A stretch of DNA of 36,583 bases from an uncultured Hungatella sp. (GTDB lineage Bacteria; Bacillota; Clostridia; Lachnospirales; Lachnospiraceae), in the NCBI GenBank assembly GCA_910579515.1, contig CAJTUV010000034.1:1-36583 (forward strand). Direction: 5' to 3'. Under the pieces are notes generated by a model. The model saw only the letters and a program-made list of their open reading frames with translations. It did not search any database and had not been told where the DNA came from. Below are positions 23,354 through 31,205 of the stretch, in pieces; within the stretch, counting starts at the first letter, position 1; every line of letters begins with the position of its first letter. The translations under genes were made by a program, and so were the position numbers.

Positions 23354-25174
23354 TTAGTCAAAAACAAGCTCTTCCTCATCACTTACTTTGGCAAACCCAT
23401 CCCCCAACCTGTCCCATCCATAATCCACCCACAAATCGTCCCCTTCTCCATAAATCCTCTTAGATTTTTCGTCATAATCCAGGACATAGCCACCTGTTTC
23501 AACCCTGCCGAATAGACGGTTTTTAGAAACTTTAAGCCTCCTCTGCCCAGGAGTAAGCTCCTTATCCTTTTCATATGCGATTGTGACAGTAGCCAGATTA
23601 GAGATATCCCCGCTTCCGCTTATCTCATCATTTTCATTTGTGGTAAAATTGTTTTTTCGTTTATGGGCCACCAGAAGGATAAGCACATTATATTTCAGCG
23701 CCAGCCTGGCCAGCTTTTTTACAAACAGACTCTGTTTTTCATATTTATCATTAGCCCTTCCAGGCTCCAGATCTAATGCCGTCATAAGATTATCCAGCAG
23801 CACAACATCCACCCCATACTGCATGATTACGTTCTCAGTAATCATTAAAAGACTTTCCTTTTCCTCTCCGTCAACACTCTGATTGTCATAAAGAAAACAC
23901 TTCCCTCTGTACCAGTCCGCAATCAGATTCCGGTTGGTGTCGGATATAGTATAATTCCTGTCTCCCCATTTATTCTGATATTCTGTTATATGACTCCCTC
24001 CGGCTATCTGGAAATCTATCCATGACCGGAAAAGGTAGTTGGGCAGCTCTCCGCTGTATGCAAAACACTTGTGCTCCTGATATACTGCATTCACAAGTAT
24101 CTGGCTGGCCAGGGTGGATTTCCCCTCCCCCGGCTTTCCTGATACCAGCACCACGCCTCCGAATGGCAGGCCCCCGTAAAGCAGGCGGTCAAGCTGTTTT
24201 ATCCCTGTTTTCAGCTTAGGCAGCTTAAAAATATCCACATTGGCCACATCTGATAACTCAATCACGCTCTTTAAAGGCACAAGCACCGCACGTTCCACAC
24301 AGGTCCTTACCTGGTCCGGTCCGCACTTCTTCAGGATTTCATTGGCGTCCTTACAGCCTTTGTAGTCCTCTTCCCTGACATGCTTTATGGTGCATTTAAA
24401 CCGTGATGATACCTCCTCAAGAAGGGTAATCCGGCCCTTTTCATAATCGCCGAAAACCACGATCTCAGAAAATTTATTGACCCAGTCCCAGCAGTAGGGC
24501 ACCCAGGTAAATCCTTTTGCTCCAGTCGGCACAGATACGGCATTTTCGATTCCTGACTCTGCCACGGACAGACTGTCTATCTGCCCCTCTGTAATAACCA
24601 GCCTGTCAAAGACGCCGCTGCATTGGGCCATTCCAAACAGGATTGGCTTTCCGTCTGCCTCGCACCATTCCTTGTTTTTGTCCTTCTCTCTGTCAAAGTC
24701 CGTTTTCCGGTATTTTACAAACTGCATTCTTCCGGCATCATCTAAAAATGGGAATACCAGGATGTTGGTGTGCTCCGTCTGGACGGTTATCTGGTATTTT
24801 TTAATGACCTTTTCAGAAATTCCACGGCTGGTTAAATATGCAACCGCTTCCGGTTTTGGCTTTATCGGCTCTGGCGGCATTTTCATTCTGCGGAACCGGC
24901 GCCTGGGGCTGTAATACTCATCCGCCTCATTTCCCAGGGAAAAGTCAAAGTCCCGGGAAAGGGTTATCATGTTGCCGCTCACGCCGCAGGTTGAACGCAG
25001 ACACTTAAACTGGCCTGTCGCTAAGTTTATCGAAAACGAGTTTAAGTTGTCCCTTGTCGGCTTGGGATTACAGTATGGGCACAGCCTGAATTTCAGTTCC
25101 CCGTTACGCTCCAGGGTCTGGGCCTGCACATGTCTCGCAAAACGGAACGCGTCCTGCTCCCTGAACTCATACAC
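23354..25174 (-). CDS. Twinkle-like primase-helicase
   Basis: The protein of about 606 aa combines primase and helicase parts. From the chosen start, a four-cysteine zinc finger lies at C32, C35, C58 and C63 (CPYC and CLRSTC), a Toprim-like segment at about 191-250 (LVITEGQIDSL, then VVFGDYEKGR), and a DnaB/RecA-like helicase from about 320, with Walker A GKPGEGKST (346-354) and Walker B VVLLDN (457-462). The helicase loads at the replication fork and the primase makes primers. I prefer GTG 25174, 2 nt after the previous stop and just after AGGAGGA; an ATG at 25213 would overlap the upstream gene. Confidence 0.92.
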   Translation of the reverse strand: MYEFREQDAFRFARHVQAQTLERNGELKFRLCPYCNPKPTRDNLNSFSINLATGQFKCLRSTCGVSGNMITLSRDFDFSLGNEADEYYSPRRRFRRMKMPPEPIKPKPEAVAYLTSRGISEKVIKKYQITVQTEHTNILVFPFLDDAGRMQFVKYRKTDFDREKDKNKEWCEADGKPILFGMAQCSGVFDRLVITEGQIDSLSVAESGIENAVSVPTGAKGFTWVPYCWDWVNKFSEIVVFGDYEKGRITLLEEVSSRFKCTIKHVREEDYKGCKDANEILKKCGPDQVRTCVERAVLVPLKSVIELSDVANVDIFKLPKLKTGIKQLDRLLYGGLPFGGVVLVSGKPGEGKSTLASQILVNAVYQEHKCFAYSGELPNYLFRSWIDFQIAGGSHITEYQNKWGDRNYTISDTNRNLIADWYRGKCFLYDNQSVDGEEKESLLMITENVIMQYGVDVVLLDNLMTALDLEPGRANDKYEKQSLFVKKLARLALKYNVLILLVAHKRKNNFTTNENDEISGSGDISNLATVTIAYEKDKELTPGQRRLKVSKNRLFGRVETGGYVLDYDEKSKRIYGEGDDLWVDYGWDRLGDGFAKVSDEEELVFD

Positions 25175-25176
25175 GC

Positions 25177-25992
25177 CTACTCCTCCTCTCCATTCGGGCC
25201 GTACCTCCACCATTCCTCATCCCTGCCAGTCAATTCCTCTTCTGGTTCCAGTACAGAGGCCTCTTTTTCTGGTGTTTCCAGAGGTTTCTTACTCAGGTAA
25301 TCCTGAAAAATGCACTTTTCCAGGAAATTGTTGGGCAGGCATACTCTGCTGCTCCCTGACTGCTCTATGTAAGCCGCATAATTTTTTGCAGCTTCTACAA
25401 GCTCCGCCTCCGTAACCGTTCCAGACAGAACCAGGTCACAGTACGCCGTCTGAGCCAGATAACGGCGCTGCCTGATTGGATACAGCTCCCAGAACTCCTC
25501 AAACCTTGCAGCGGGGGATACAGGGGGAGTTTCTTTTTGTTTTGTTTTAGTTTTGTTTTGTTTATATATGTCTGCGCTTTGTACTACTGGATATACTACG
25601 CTTTCTACTACTGGATATACTGCGCTTTTTACTTCGCTTTGTACTACGCTTTTGAAAGTGTTTTCCGTTTTTACTACGCTTTCTACTTCGTTTTTGAAAG
25701 TGTTTTTTTCTGCAAGAGACAGGATGTGGTAACGGTTCGGACTTCCTTTCTTTCCTTTTTGGTATTCGATTAACCCTGCTTTGATGAGTTCGTCTCTCGC
25801 CTTTATTAAGGTAGCTTCACGGCTCATTTGCATGGCTGCCATCAAACGCAGGTTATCTACTGTCACCCATTCACTCCACCCGGATCTATTACAAAGGTTC
25901 ATTAGTTTATACCAAAGTAATTGTGGCGAGATTGGCAAATAGTGGGTTTCGAGCCATTGTTCAAAGGCTATAATCTCTAACATATAGTTCAC
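25177..25992 (-). CDS. Phage replication initiator (winged-helix replisome organizer)
   Basis: The 271-aa protein has an N-terminal winged-helix region (residues about 10-95: FEQWLETHYLPISPQLLWYK, DNLRLMAAMQMSREATLIKA, LIEYQKGKKGSPNRYHI), as in phage replisome organizers of Gram-positive phages. A middle segment (about 98-142) is a low-complexity tetrapeptide-like repeat (SVVQSEVKSAVYPVVESVVY), encoded by iteron-like DNA. The C-terminal part (RFEEFWELYPIRQRRYLAQT to LPNNFLEKCIFQDYL) is the region such proteins use to contact the helicase or loader. It is directly followed by the helicase gene. It should bind the origin in its own gene, as lambda O does. Confidence 0.85.
   Translation of the reverse strand: MNYMLEIIAFEQWLETHYLPISPQLLWYKLMNLCNRSGWSEWVTVDNLRLMAAMQMSREATLIKARDELIKAGLIEYQKGKKGSPNRYHILSLAEKNTFKNEVESVVKTENTFKSVVQSEVKSAVYPVVESVVYPVVQSADIYKQNKTKTKQKETPPVSPAARFEEFWELYPIRQRRYLAQTAYCDLVLSGTVTEAELVEAAKNYAAYIEQSGSSRVCLPNNFLEKCIFQDYLSKKPLETPEKEASVLEPEEELTGRDEEWWRYGPNGEEE
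25537..25695. other. Predicted replication origin: iterons plus A/T-rich stretch inside initiator gene
   Basis: CGCTTT occurs at 25575, 25599, 25623, 25635, 25647 and 25677, mostly at 24- and 12-bp steps, with weaker copies near 25666 and 25689. Two adjacent 24-mers from 25573 and 25597 differ at only two positions (core CTACTGGATATAC). Directly to the left, 25537-25570 is almost pure T with few other bases on the plus strand, a candidate unwinding element. An origin inside the initiator gene is the lambda O arrangement. Confidence 0.6.
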
Positions 25993-26048
25993 ACGATTAC
26001 CTCTCTTGTCTTATCCTGATAAGACTGGCTTGATTTTTCAATGAGTCT

Positions 26049-26080
26049 CCAGCAGGCCGGAAAGGGGGCCAGCCTGCTGG
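26049..26080. other. Long hairpin between early genes, no T-run
   Basis: CCAGCAGGC (26049-26057) and GCCTGCTGG (26072-26080) are perfect arms, extended inward to 12 bp with one G-T pair. Neither strand has a T-run after it, so it is not a normal intrinsic terminator. It lies 8 nt after the stop of the YfdQ-like gene and about 55 nt before the initiator start, so it could reduce read-through or act as a processing or stability element. Confidence 0.6.
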
Positions 26081-26088
26081 AAAACTAT

Positions 26089-26811
26089 TTATGAAATTAC
26101 GGTGTACTGTGGGAAGTCCTTCAGCCCTTCCTGCAAATATCTCTTAACCTCAAGCATTGCTGCATTCCTCCATGCTCCTCCGTCTGCTTCAAATATGGCG
26201 CACTCTACTTCCCTTCCCTCTCCCTGACGCATACGGAAGATAAAACTGCTCTCAGGCTGCATTACCTCGGTAAAGGTGCGGTACGGCCGGAGGGTGACCG
26301 GATTGGGTACAACGGCTTCGCCCACTGTGGTTATCCCCGTTTTAATCGTGGCCTTCTGGCTGATCCCATTGTCGCCGTATTCTGCTATGGTCTCATCTTT
26401 TACGGTTCCGGCAAACTTAAGAAGCAGCTCCCTGTCTTCGTTTGGAAGGAACACAGCCTGGAGTGCGATAATAAACTTTTCTTTTCCCATATAACGGCCG
26501 TAATCAAAGTCTGGCAGCTCTGCACGGGTAACCGCCAGCTCCTCCCGTTTCCGGTCCATATCAAGCCTTGACAGCGCCCGTACACACGTCGGAGATTCCA
26601 CCTGTACAATCATCTTCTCCGGCATGGTGTCTACATCCGCCTTCAGGTAATCCAGAAGGCTGGTAAGGGTGCTCATTTTAACCGGATCCGCTCTCAAAGC
26701 CTGATTCACCCTGTAGACCTGCTTGTCTGTATAGTTCTCACCATTAATATTGATGACTTCCGCTCCTCCAAGCTCAACCATATATTTTAATGCTTCTCTT
26801 GTTAAATCCAT
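26089..26811 (-). CDS. YfdQ/DUF2303-like phage protein, unknown function
   Basis: The 240-aa protein matches in pattern a common Firmicutes phage family related to YfdQ/DUF2303. Typical segments are MDLTREALKYMVELGGAEVI, TLTSLLDYLKADVD, KMIVQVESPTCVRALSRLDM, YGDNGISQKATIKTGI and the C-terminal FEADGGAWRNAAMLEVKRYL. ATG 26811 has AAAGGAGGAAAATC upstream. These genes sit in recombination/replication clusters, but their role is not known. It lies between the so-called replication terminator gene and the initiator. Confidence 0.75.
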   Translation of the reverse strand: MDLTREALKYMVELGGAEVININGENYTDKQVYRVNQALRADPVKMSTLTSLLDYLKADVDTMPEKMIVQVESPTCVRALSRLDMDRKREELAVTRAELPDFDYGRYMGKEKFIIALQAVFLPNEDRELLLKFAGTVKDETIAEYGDNGISQKATIKTGITTVGEAVVPNPVTLRPYRTFTEVMQPESSFIFRMRQGEGREVECAIFEADGGAWRNAAMLEVKRYLQEGLKDFPQYTVIS

Positions 26812-26823
26812 GATTTTCCTCCT

Positions 26824-27252
26824 TTACGCCTCTCTTGCGGCTCTAAAATCCAATACTTTTTCTGTTTCAACGATTTCTCCGGTAAGCACATCAACAGCCG
26901 CACCGTCAATTTTTAACTCGGATCCTTTTGCTGGGTCCGGCATAAATGACATCTGGCCCCTGATCTGGCTGCCGTATTCGTGTGCATATACCTCCCCTGT
27001 CTCCAGGTCCTTCCCAATAGCCATCCGCGTGGCAATCGGTTTGACAGGCGCGGTTTTTGTATCCACGGAAATATCCACCTCCGTGTCATCCCTGTCCTCA
27101 TTCTGCGAAAATACCAGTTTGATAGTGATGGACCGCTTGTTTTTCCAGGGCGTGTTTGGATCCTGCATGTTCCTGAGCACAGTATCCATGGCACACTGGA
27201 ACTTCTCCTGCAGCGCGCCGCCTGTCAGTTCGTTTAATCCTATCCTTTCCAT
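26824..27252 (-). CDS. Conserved early phage protein (often named replication terminator protein)
   Basis: The 142-aa protein has the pattern of a Firmicutes phage family with MERIGLNELTGGALQEKFQC at the start, RSITIKLVFSQNEDRDDTEV in the middle and a Pro/Ala strand block afterwards. Databases often call relatives replication terminator protein, but I see no evidence for that activity and treat the name as inherited. ATG 27252 has GGAAAGGAGAAGC upstream. It is 12 nt from the next gene, so the two are co-expressed. Confidence 0.7.
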   Translation of the reverse strand: MERIGLNELTGGALQEKFQCAMDTVLRNMQDPNTPWKNKRSITIKLVFSQNEDRDDTEVDISVDTKTAPVKPIATRMAIGKDLETGEVYAHEYGSQIRGQMSFMPDPAKGSELKIDGAAVDVLTGEIVETEKVLDFRAAREA

Positions 27253-27330
27253 GCTTCTCCTTTCCAGGGTTTCCCTTTTATCATTATCTTAAATGGCAGT
27301 ACTGTGACATATCGGCCATAAAGATTCGGT

Positions 27331-27627
27331 TTACAGATAATTCCTCCCGTACCGCTTAACAAACTGCTCTCTTGTCCCGTACTTCTCTTCCCAGGCTTTC
27401 TGTGCTTCTGCCTTTAAACGGTCAGACACTTGTTTATTTTTATGTACCGCCCCTGCCCCATTTCGGTGGCAGCGGCTTCCGCACAGGCACACCTTTAATC
27501 CGTCTTTTTCTGACAGCTTCCGGTTGGCGCCGCCAAAGACGTGATGTTCCTCCAGAGGATCGCGGCTTCCGTTCCGTCCGCAGAAATAGCAGATTGTCCG
27601 GTCCTCCTGCATAATGCTTTTCCCCAT
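27331..27627 (-). CDS. HNH-like zinc-binding protein, possible recombination nuclease
   Basis: The 98-aa protein has a compact HNH-type layout: CYFC (residues 13-16), EEHHVFGGANR (26-36, with H28/H29 and N35), a second cysteine pair in CLCGSRCHR (47-55) and H62, followed by the conserved C-terminal helix EEKYGTREQFVKRYGRNYL. Small proteins of this type occur in phage recombination clusters. They may cut or bind branched DNA, but activity is unproven. ATG 27627 has GGAGGGAGTAAAC upstream. Confidence 0.75.
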   Translation of the reverse strand: MGKSIMQEDRTICYFCGRNGSRDPLEEHHVFGGANRKLSEKDGLKVCLCGSRCHRNGAGAVHKNKQVSDRLKAEAQKAWEEKYGTREQFVKRYGRNYL

Positions 27628-27629
27628 GT

Positions 27630-28274
27630 TTACTCCCTCCTGTCCGCTATGCAGGCAATGTTCTCCTGCATTTTCCGGTATGTCTCATTCGCCATCAGAA
27701 CCTGCAGGATATTGTCTGAGAGCATTTGACGCGTGGAAGAATCAAACATCTCCTTAATCCTGGCATTAATGCTGTCCCTTATTCTCCTGATTTCCATGTC
27801 AATATCTTTTTGTATGGCAGAGAACTCGATCCTGCTGTTGATATATTCCTCAATGGATACCTCTTTTGATACCACATCACCCCAGCTGTCCTTTTTCTTT
27901 GTGATGAATTTTCCATCCTTAAACGAATCCCTGATCTGGTTCAAAAGGTACTGTTTGATGGAAATCTCCTGCTTTTCCTGTCCCCAGCCGCCAAGGATGA
28001 TCGTTTCATTTTCGTAGACCTCACGCACGATCTCCTCTGATATGGCGGCGACATTCTCCCTGATGTCATCTTTTAACCCGTCCAGCACATCTTTTTTCAT
28101 CTCAGAAATAATCTCTGTTTTTAAGGTCTTCTTAACCTCATTCGCGATACCCCTTGCAAAGTTTTCAACATCAAAATTAATCTGAAGGTTCTTAAAATCA
28201 AAGTCAACAGCCGTGTCTTCTTCAGCTCCTGCCTCTTCCATTTCTTCCTCTGTTGGCTCGTAATCATATTCCAT
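27630..28274 (-). CDS. Acidic helical early protein, unknown function
   Basis: The 214-aa protein has a very acidic N-terminus (YEPTEEEMEEAGAEEDTAVD) and a long helical middle part with repeated Lys/Glu/Ile patterns (VKKTLKTEIISEMKKDVLDG). It ends with ILQVLMANETYRKMQENIAC. Start ATG 28274 follows the preceding stop directly, with AGGAGGACAGAC upstream. It lies between NinB-like and HNH-like genes, so a role in DNA metabolism is possible. I do not recognise the family. Confidence 0.65.
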   Translation of the reverse strand: MEYDYEPTEEEMEEAGAEEDTAVDFDFKNLQINFDVENFARGIANEVKKTLKTEIISEMKKDVLDGLKDDIRENVAAISEEIVREVYENETIILGGWGQEKQEISIKQYLLNQIRDSFKDGKFITKKKDSWGDVVSKEVSIEEYINSRIEFSAIQKDIDMEIRRIRDSINARIKEMFDSSTRQMLSDNILQVLMANETYRKMQENIACIADRRE

Positions 28275-28859
28275 TTAGTCTGTCCTCCTCATACTTTTAT
28301 TATGGTTTTGTTCATATACCGCCATCATCCGTTCCAGCTCTCTGGGAGGGAGGGTTTCTATCCCTAATTCCCTGCACTCTCCCACGAGGCCGTCTATCAG
28401 ATAGGACATTTCTTTTGTATCATAGGTGCTTGATCCTCTAAGCATTTTATAAGTGCGGAATAAAGTCCCATCTGCTCCCTTCTGGACCTGGCTGGTGGGC
28501 TTAATGTGATACGTCTCAGCCTCCAGCGCCTTTTCTGCTCCATCAGGCGTATCCGGCACGACCACATACACCAGATGTCCATCATATTCCTCCATCTGCC
28601 CATAACGGGAAAGCATGATATTATGGGCGCGGTTTTTTGATATGCCGTTGGCCTCTGCAAGCTTTGACAGCAGCTGCCAGTAATAGGCATTTGCGTCCAG
28701 GCTCCTACGTTTCCTATATTTTTTTATCGTAATAGAAAGAGCCTTATCCGCGATCTCCCAGACTGTATGAGTAATGTCTTCCTGTATTTCAAAAGTGACT
28801 TCCCATTTATGGGTTATCCAGTTTTTCGATATGCTCTTAAGCGTCCCGCTGCAGTTCAT
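28275..28859 (-). CDS. NinB/Orf-like recombination mediator
   Basis: The 194-aa protein has the NinB (lambda Orf) pattern: KKYRKRRSLDANAYYWQLLS (residues about 46-65), then LAEANGISKNRAHNIMLSRY, and the C-terminal RTYKMLRGSSTYDTKEMSYL with GIETLPPRELERMMAVYE. In lambda, Orf helps load recombinase onto SSB-covered DNA. Here it follows the ERF gene, so the two likely form a phage recombination module. ATG 28859 has CGGAGAAATAGAAAGC upstream. Confidence 0.82.
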   Translation of the reverse strand: MNCSGTLKSISKNWITHKWEVTFEIQEDITHTVWEIADKALSITIKKYRKRRSLDANAYYWQLLSKLAEANGISKNRAHNIMLSRYGQMEEYDGHLVYVVVPDTPDGAEKALEAETYHIKPTSQVQKGADGTLFRTYKMLRGSSTYDTKEMSYLIDGLVGECRELGIETLPPRELERMMAVYEQNHNKSMRRTD

Positions 28860-28864
28860 GCTTT

Positions 28865-29611
28865 CTATTTCTCCGGCACACTCCAGGGAAGACCTCCGTC
28901 ATCCATATCTGCTGCCATACCATGATTCTGAGGACTTTGAAGCCTGTCTGTTGTCGCTTTAAGCCTTCCCATCAATCCTTCATATAAAGCTGGTGTCAAT
29001 TTTCGAAAATCATCAACATGGGCAGCTTTGAGGAGCGTCTCTTTTGAGACATTTGCCCTCTCCATTTCCATGAATAGTGCATTCATCTGCTGCTCATCTA
29101 TAAGCGGCTTCCCTTGACCCTCCGGGGAACTCTTACTCTTTGAGCTTTTAGCAGTCTTCTTATTACTATCCTGCGTATTCTTTTCTCCGCCTTTTACATC
29201 ATCAGGAAAACAATCCATATCCTTTGTGTCATCAATGCAGAACAGGCCGTTCAGAGCATATTTCCGTGCGTAGCTGCTGGTGCTTCCTGTAATCTGAGAA
29301 GCGTCCATGCCTTTCTTCTCTGCCTCTTCTCTGGCATAGGCTGTATTCTCTATGGCTTCCCCACTCTCCATATCCATTAATCTGGCGGTTGCCTTTATAT
29401 AGTACCTGTCTCCAATCAAAACAAGCTCATCACCAATAATAAGCACGGTACTCATTTCGTTCATAAGGGGTTTCAAGGCTTCCTGTATATCCTCACAGTT
29501 TCTATAGTTATAGCCTCCGAATTTGTTGTACTGGTTTTTGGGGGCCTTTAAATTAAGCTGGATATAAGACAGTTTTTGATAGATATTCCTTTTAGCCTCT
29601 GACGTGTCCAT
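28865..29611 (-). CDS. erf: ERF-family single-strand annealing protein
   Basis: The protein of 248 aa is an ERF superfamily recombinase. The N-terminal domain (MDTSEAKRNIYQKLSYIQLN, KNQYNKFGGYNYRNCEDIQE, ARLMDMESGEAIENTAYARE, GSTSSYARKYALNGLF) holds the conserved core, ending about residue 125 with CIDDTKDMDCF. The C-terminal half is a charged linker and a short helical domain. It anneals complementary DNA strands for recombination and circularisation. I chose ATG 29611 (MDTSEA), overlapping the TGA of DUF1351 by one base with GGGAG upstream. Confidence 0.92.
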   Translation of the reverse strand: MDTSEAKRNIYQKLSYIQLNLKAPKNQYNKFGGYNYRNCEDIQEALKPLMNEMSTVLIIGDELVLIGDRYYIKATARLMDMESGEAIENTAYAREEAEKKGMDASQITGSTSSYARKYALNGLFCIDDTKDMDCFPDDVKGGEKNTQDSNKKTAKSSKSKSSPEGQGKPLIDEQQMNALFMEMERANVSKETLLKAAHVDDFRKLTPALYEGLMGRLKATTDRLQSPQNHGMAADMDDGGLPWSVPEK

Positions 29612-30609
29612 CACATCAACTCCCACTCAATCCCTACACTGTCCATATACATCTCCAGTTTTCCTTTTGCTCCCTCAGAGAGGGAAATGCGGTACTCATA
29701 CAGTTTCGTATTATCATCCAGATCAGGAATAAGGTTCTCTATCGCCTCCTTCCTGGCCTCTTCTCTTGCCCTCTCCACTTCCACAGCCTTTACTTCTTCC
29801 GCCCTTCTTAAGGCTTCCGTCCTCTCTTCTTCCGCCCTCCTCAGCGCTTCCTGTTTTTCTGCCTCTGCCTGACGGATGGCAGCTTTTTTCTCCTCCTCTG
29901 CCCTCTGTTCTGCAAGCAGCCTCTCACGCTCTGCGCGGCGGATACGCTCCTCTTCTGCGCGGCGGATACGTTCCTCCTCTCTTGCGGCAATCTCCTTTTT
30001 CTGGCTCTCATAATGATGGATATATTCCACTGCTGAGGACAGGTTTAAATCCTTCTTATACAGCTCCAGCGCCCGCAAAACTGCCTCTGAATCCATAAGC
30101 TGTATGGTATGAATGTCCGCCTGGATACGGACAGACGCTTCCGATAATGCCTTTCGGATCTCCTTTTCTTTTACGGTTGTGTTCTCCCACTTCCTGTCAT
30201 AAATACGGGACAGCGGCGCATACTCTTTTATGCTGTCCTCAACCGTCTCCTCATACAGCTGGGTGATGAGCTGCTTCTTTTTTGCAATGCGTTCCTCCTC
30301 AAACGCCTGGAGCTGTCCGCTAATGACATTAATTGGTTCATCATAAATGGAGATAAGCGCCTTGGCCTGAACCTCAAACCGCTCCCATGGTTCCATATAT
30401 CTTTTCTTCTCGGCTGTAAGCTTGTCCTGAAGGCCCTTTTTCTCCTTACGCAGGGAGGCAACATCCTTTTTCGCGTATGCCTTGCTCTCCTCAGTAAAGG
30501 TAATGCCTTCATACTCTGCCAGCCGTTCTTTGATGGCCTCCTTCACCTGGTCGAAGTTACAGGTGATCTCCGCGCTTTTCTGTGTAATTACTGTTTCGAT
30601 ATGGTTCAT
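29611..30609 (-). CDS. DUF1351 coiled-coil early protein
   Basis: The protein of 332 aa fits DUF1351, frequent before Erf/RecT genes. The N-terminal part (TVITQKSAEITCNFDQVKEA, LRKEKKGLQDKLTAEKKRYM) is conserved, and residues about 200-290 are a continuous charged coiled coil with tandem EEERIRRA units. ATG 30609 (MNHIETV) has AAAGGAGAAAGAG upstream; a longer in-frame extension is unlikely. The role is unknown but its constant place suggests it belongs to the recombination module. Confidence 0.85.
   Translation of the reverse strand: MNHIETVITQKSAEITCNFDQVKEAIKERLAEYEGITFTEESKAYAKKDVASLRKEKKGLQDKLTAEKKRYMEPWERFEVQAKALISIYDEPINVISGQLQAFEEERIAKKKQLITQLYEETVEDSIKEYAPLSRIYDRKWENTTVKEKEIRKALSEASVRIQADIHTIQLMDSEAVLRALELYKKDLNLSSAVEYIHHYESQKKEIAAREEERIRRAEEERIRRAERERLLAEQRAEEEKKAAIRQAEAEKQEALRRAEEERTEALRRAEEVKAVEVERAREEARKEAIENLIPDLDDNTKLYEYRISLSEGAKGKLEMYMDSVGIEWELM
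29930..29977. repeat. 24-bp tandem repeat, two copies, in the DUF1351 coiled coil
   Basis: Two adjacent 24-bp units (29930-29953 and 29954-29977), core TCTGCGCGGCGGATACG, differ at two positions and encode EEERIRRA twice. The repeat keeps the coiled-coil register, so it may vary in copy number between phages by slippage. Confidence 0.85.
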
Positions 30610-30631
30610 CTCTTTCTCCTTTATCCCGTTT

Positions 30632-30802
30632 CTATGATACTTCTGCTTCCGGTTCATCCAGTGATTCGGAAACGGTGCTTAAAAACCGCTTTGCTGCGTT
30701 TTCTCTATGCTGTAGCTTACTGCGGCATTCGTCACACCGGAATCCCTCATTGGGGTCCAGATAACATCCGCAGATATCACAGTGATACCAGTTCGTTCTC
30801 AT
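30632..30802 (-). CDS. Small zinc-ribbon-like protein (56 aa)
   Basis: A 56-codon frame starts at ATG 30802 with GGAGACGAAAA upstream and stops with TAG at 30632-30634. The N-terminal half has two CxxC pairs (YHCDICGCYL and FRCDECRSKL), typical of a zinc ribbon; the rest is acidic. It overlaps the previous gene's stop in ATGA. It may be a small DNA- or protein-binding factor of the early operon. Confidence 0.7.
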   Translation of the reverse strand: MRTNWYHCDICGCYLDPNEGFRCDECRSKLQHRENAAKRFLSTVSESLDEPEAEVS

Positions 30803-30978
30803 TTTTCGTCTCCATCATCACTTTTCGTCTCTGAAAGTTTAAAGTTCAAATACCTGGCACAGTCTTCTCTGTTAATCCGGAATTCGCTGGCTCTGACATA
30901 GTCCGAAAAAACCGCTATCCTTATCTGCGCTTCAATAAGTTCCTTGTATTCTTTTGTAGAAATTGTAATCTCACCCAT
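30799..30978 (-). CDS. Small early protein (59 aa), unknown function
   Basis: A 59-codon frame starts at ATG 30978 with AGAGGAGAAAAATC upstream and ends in an ATGA overlap with the zinc-ribbon gene. It begins MGEITISTKEYKELIEAQIR, a helical pattern seen in many small phage proteins, and ends in a charged tail. Good translation signals and coupling at both ends support that it is real. Function unknown. Confidence 0.65.
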   Translation of the reverse strand: MGEITISTKEYKELIEAQIRIAVFSDYVRASEFRINREDCARYLNFKLSETKSDDGDEK

Positions 30979-31028
30979 TGATTTTTCTCCTCTCTTCTGC
31001 TACACTTTTAGTATCCTTTATTTCTTTT

Positions 31029-31060
31029 GCCCTCAATGGGAGTTCCCGCTCCCTGAGGGC
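31029..31060. other. Hairpin in the early operon leader, no T-run
   Basis: Arms GCCCTCA and TGAGGGC enclose a second stem GGGAG/CTCCC, giving a two-part hairpin. It lies between the 46-aa membrane protein gene and the 59-aa gene. Without a T-run it is unlikely to terminate transcription and may be an mRNA stability or processing element. Confidence 0.5.
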
Positions 31061-31064
31061 GTTT

Positions 31065-31205
31065 CTATGTATATAAGTAGAAGGCCGCACACGTAAGGCA
31101 GAAGACAACCAGGTAGATTGTGATTATTATGCTGTTTCTTCTGTTGATTTCTTTCCGGTACTGCCTGCGCAGCTCTGGGAAGGGGATTACCTTATATGGC
31201 TTCAT
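31065..31205 (-). CDS. Small single-span membrane protein (46 aa)
   Basis: A 46-codon frame starts at ATG 31205 (ATGA overlap with the preceding stop, GGGGAGCACATGG upstream) and ends with TAG at 31065-31067. The N-terminal half is basic (PELRRQYRKEINRRN) and residues about 25-45 are a hydrophobic span (SIIITIYLVVFCLTCAAFYL). It probably inserts in the inner membrane with the N-terminus inside. Such proteins can act in superinfection exclusion or host takeover; that is inference. Confidence 0.65.
   Translation of the reverse strand: MKPYKVIPFPELRRQYRKEINRRNSIIITIYLVVFCLTCAAFYLYT

Noticed and set aside
25560..25700. Repeats considered as a CRISPR array
   Set aside because: The units are short, adjacent or overlapping, without unique spacers, and lie inside a coding gene. 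An iteron origin fits better.
26750..27292. A long plus-strand frame opposite the early genes
   Set aside because: It is an antisense shadow of two well supported minus-strand genes and has no start signals.
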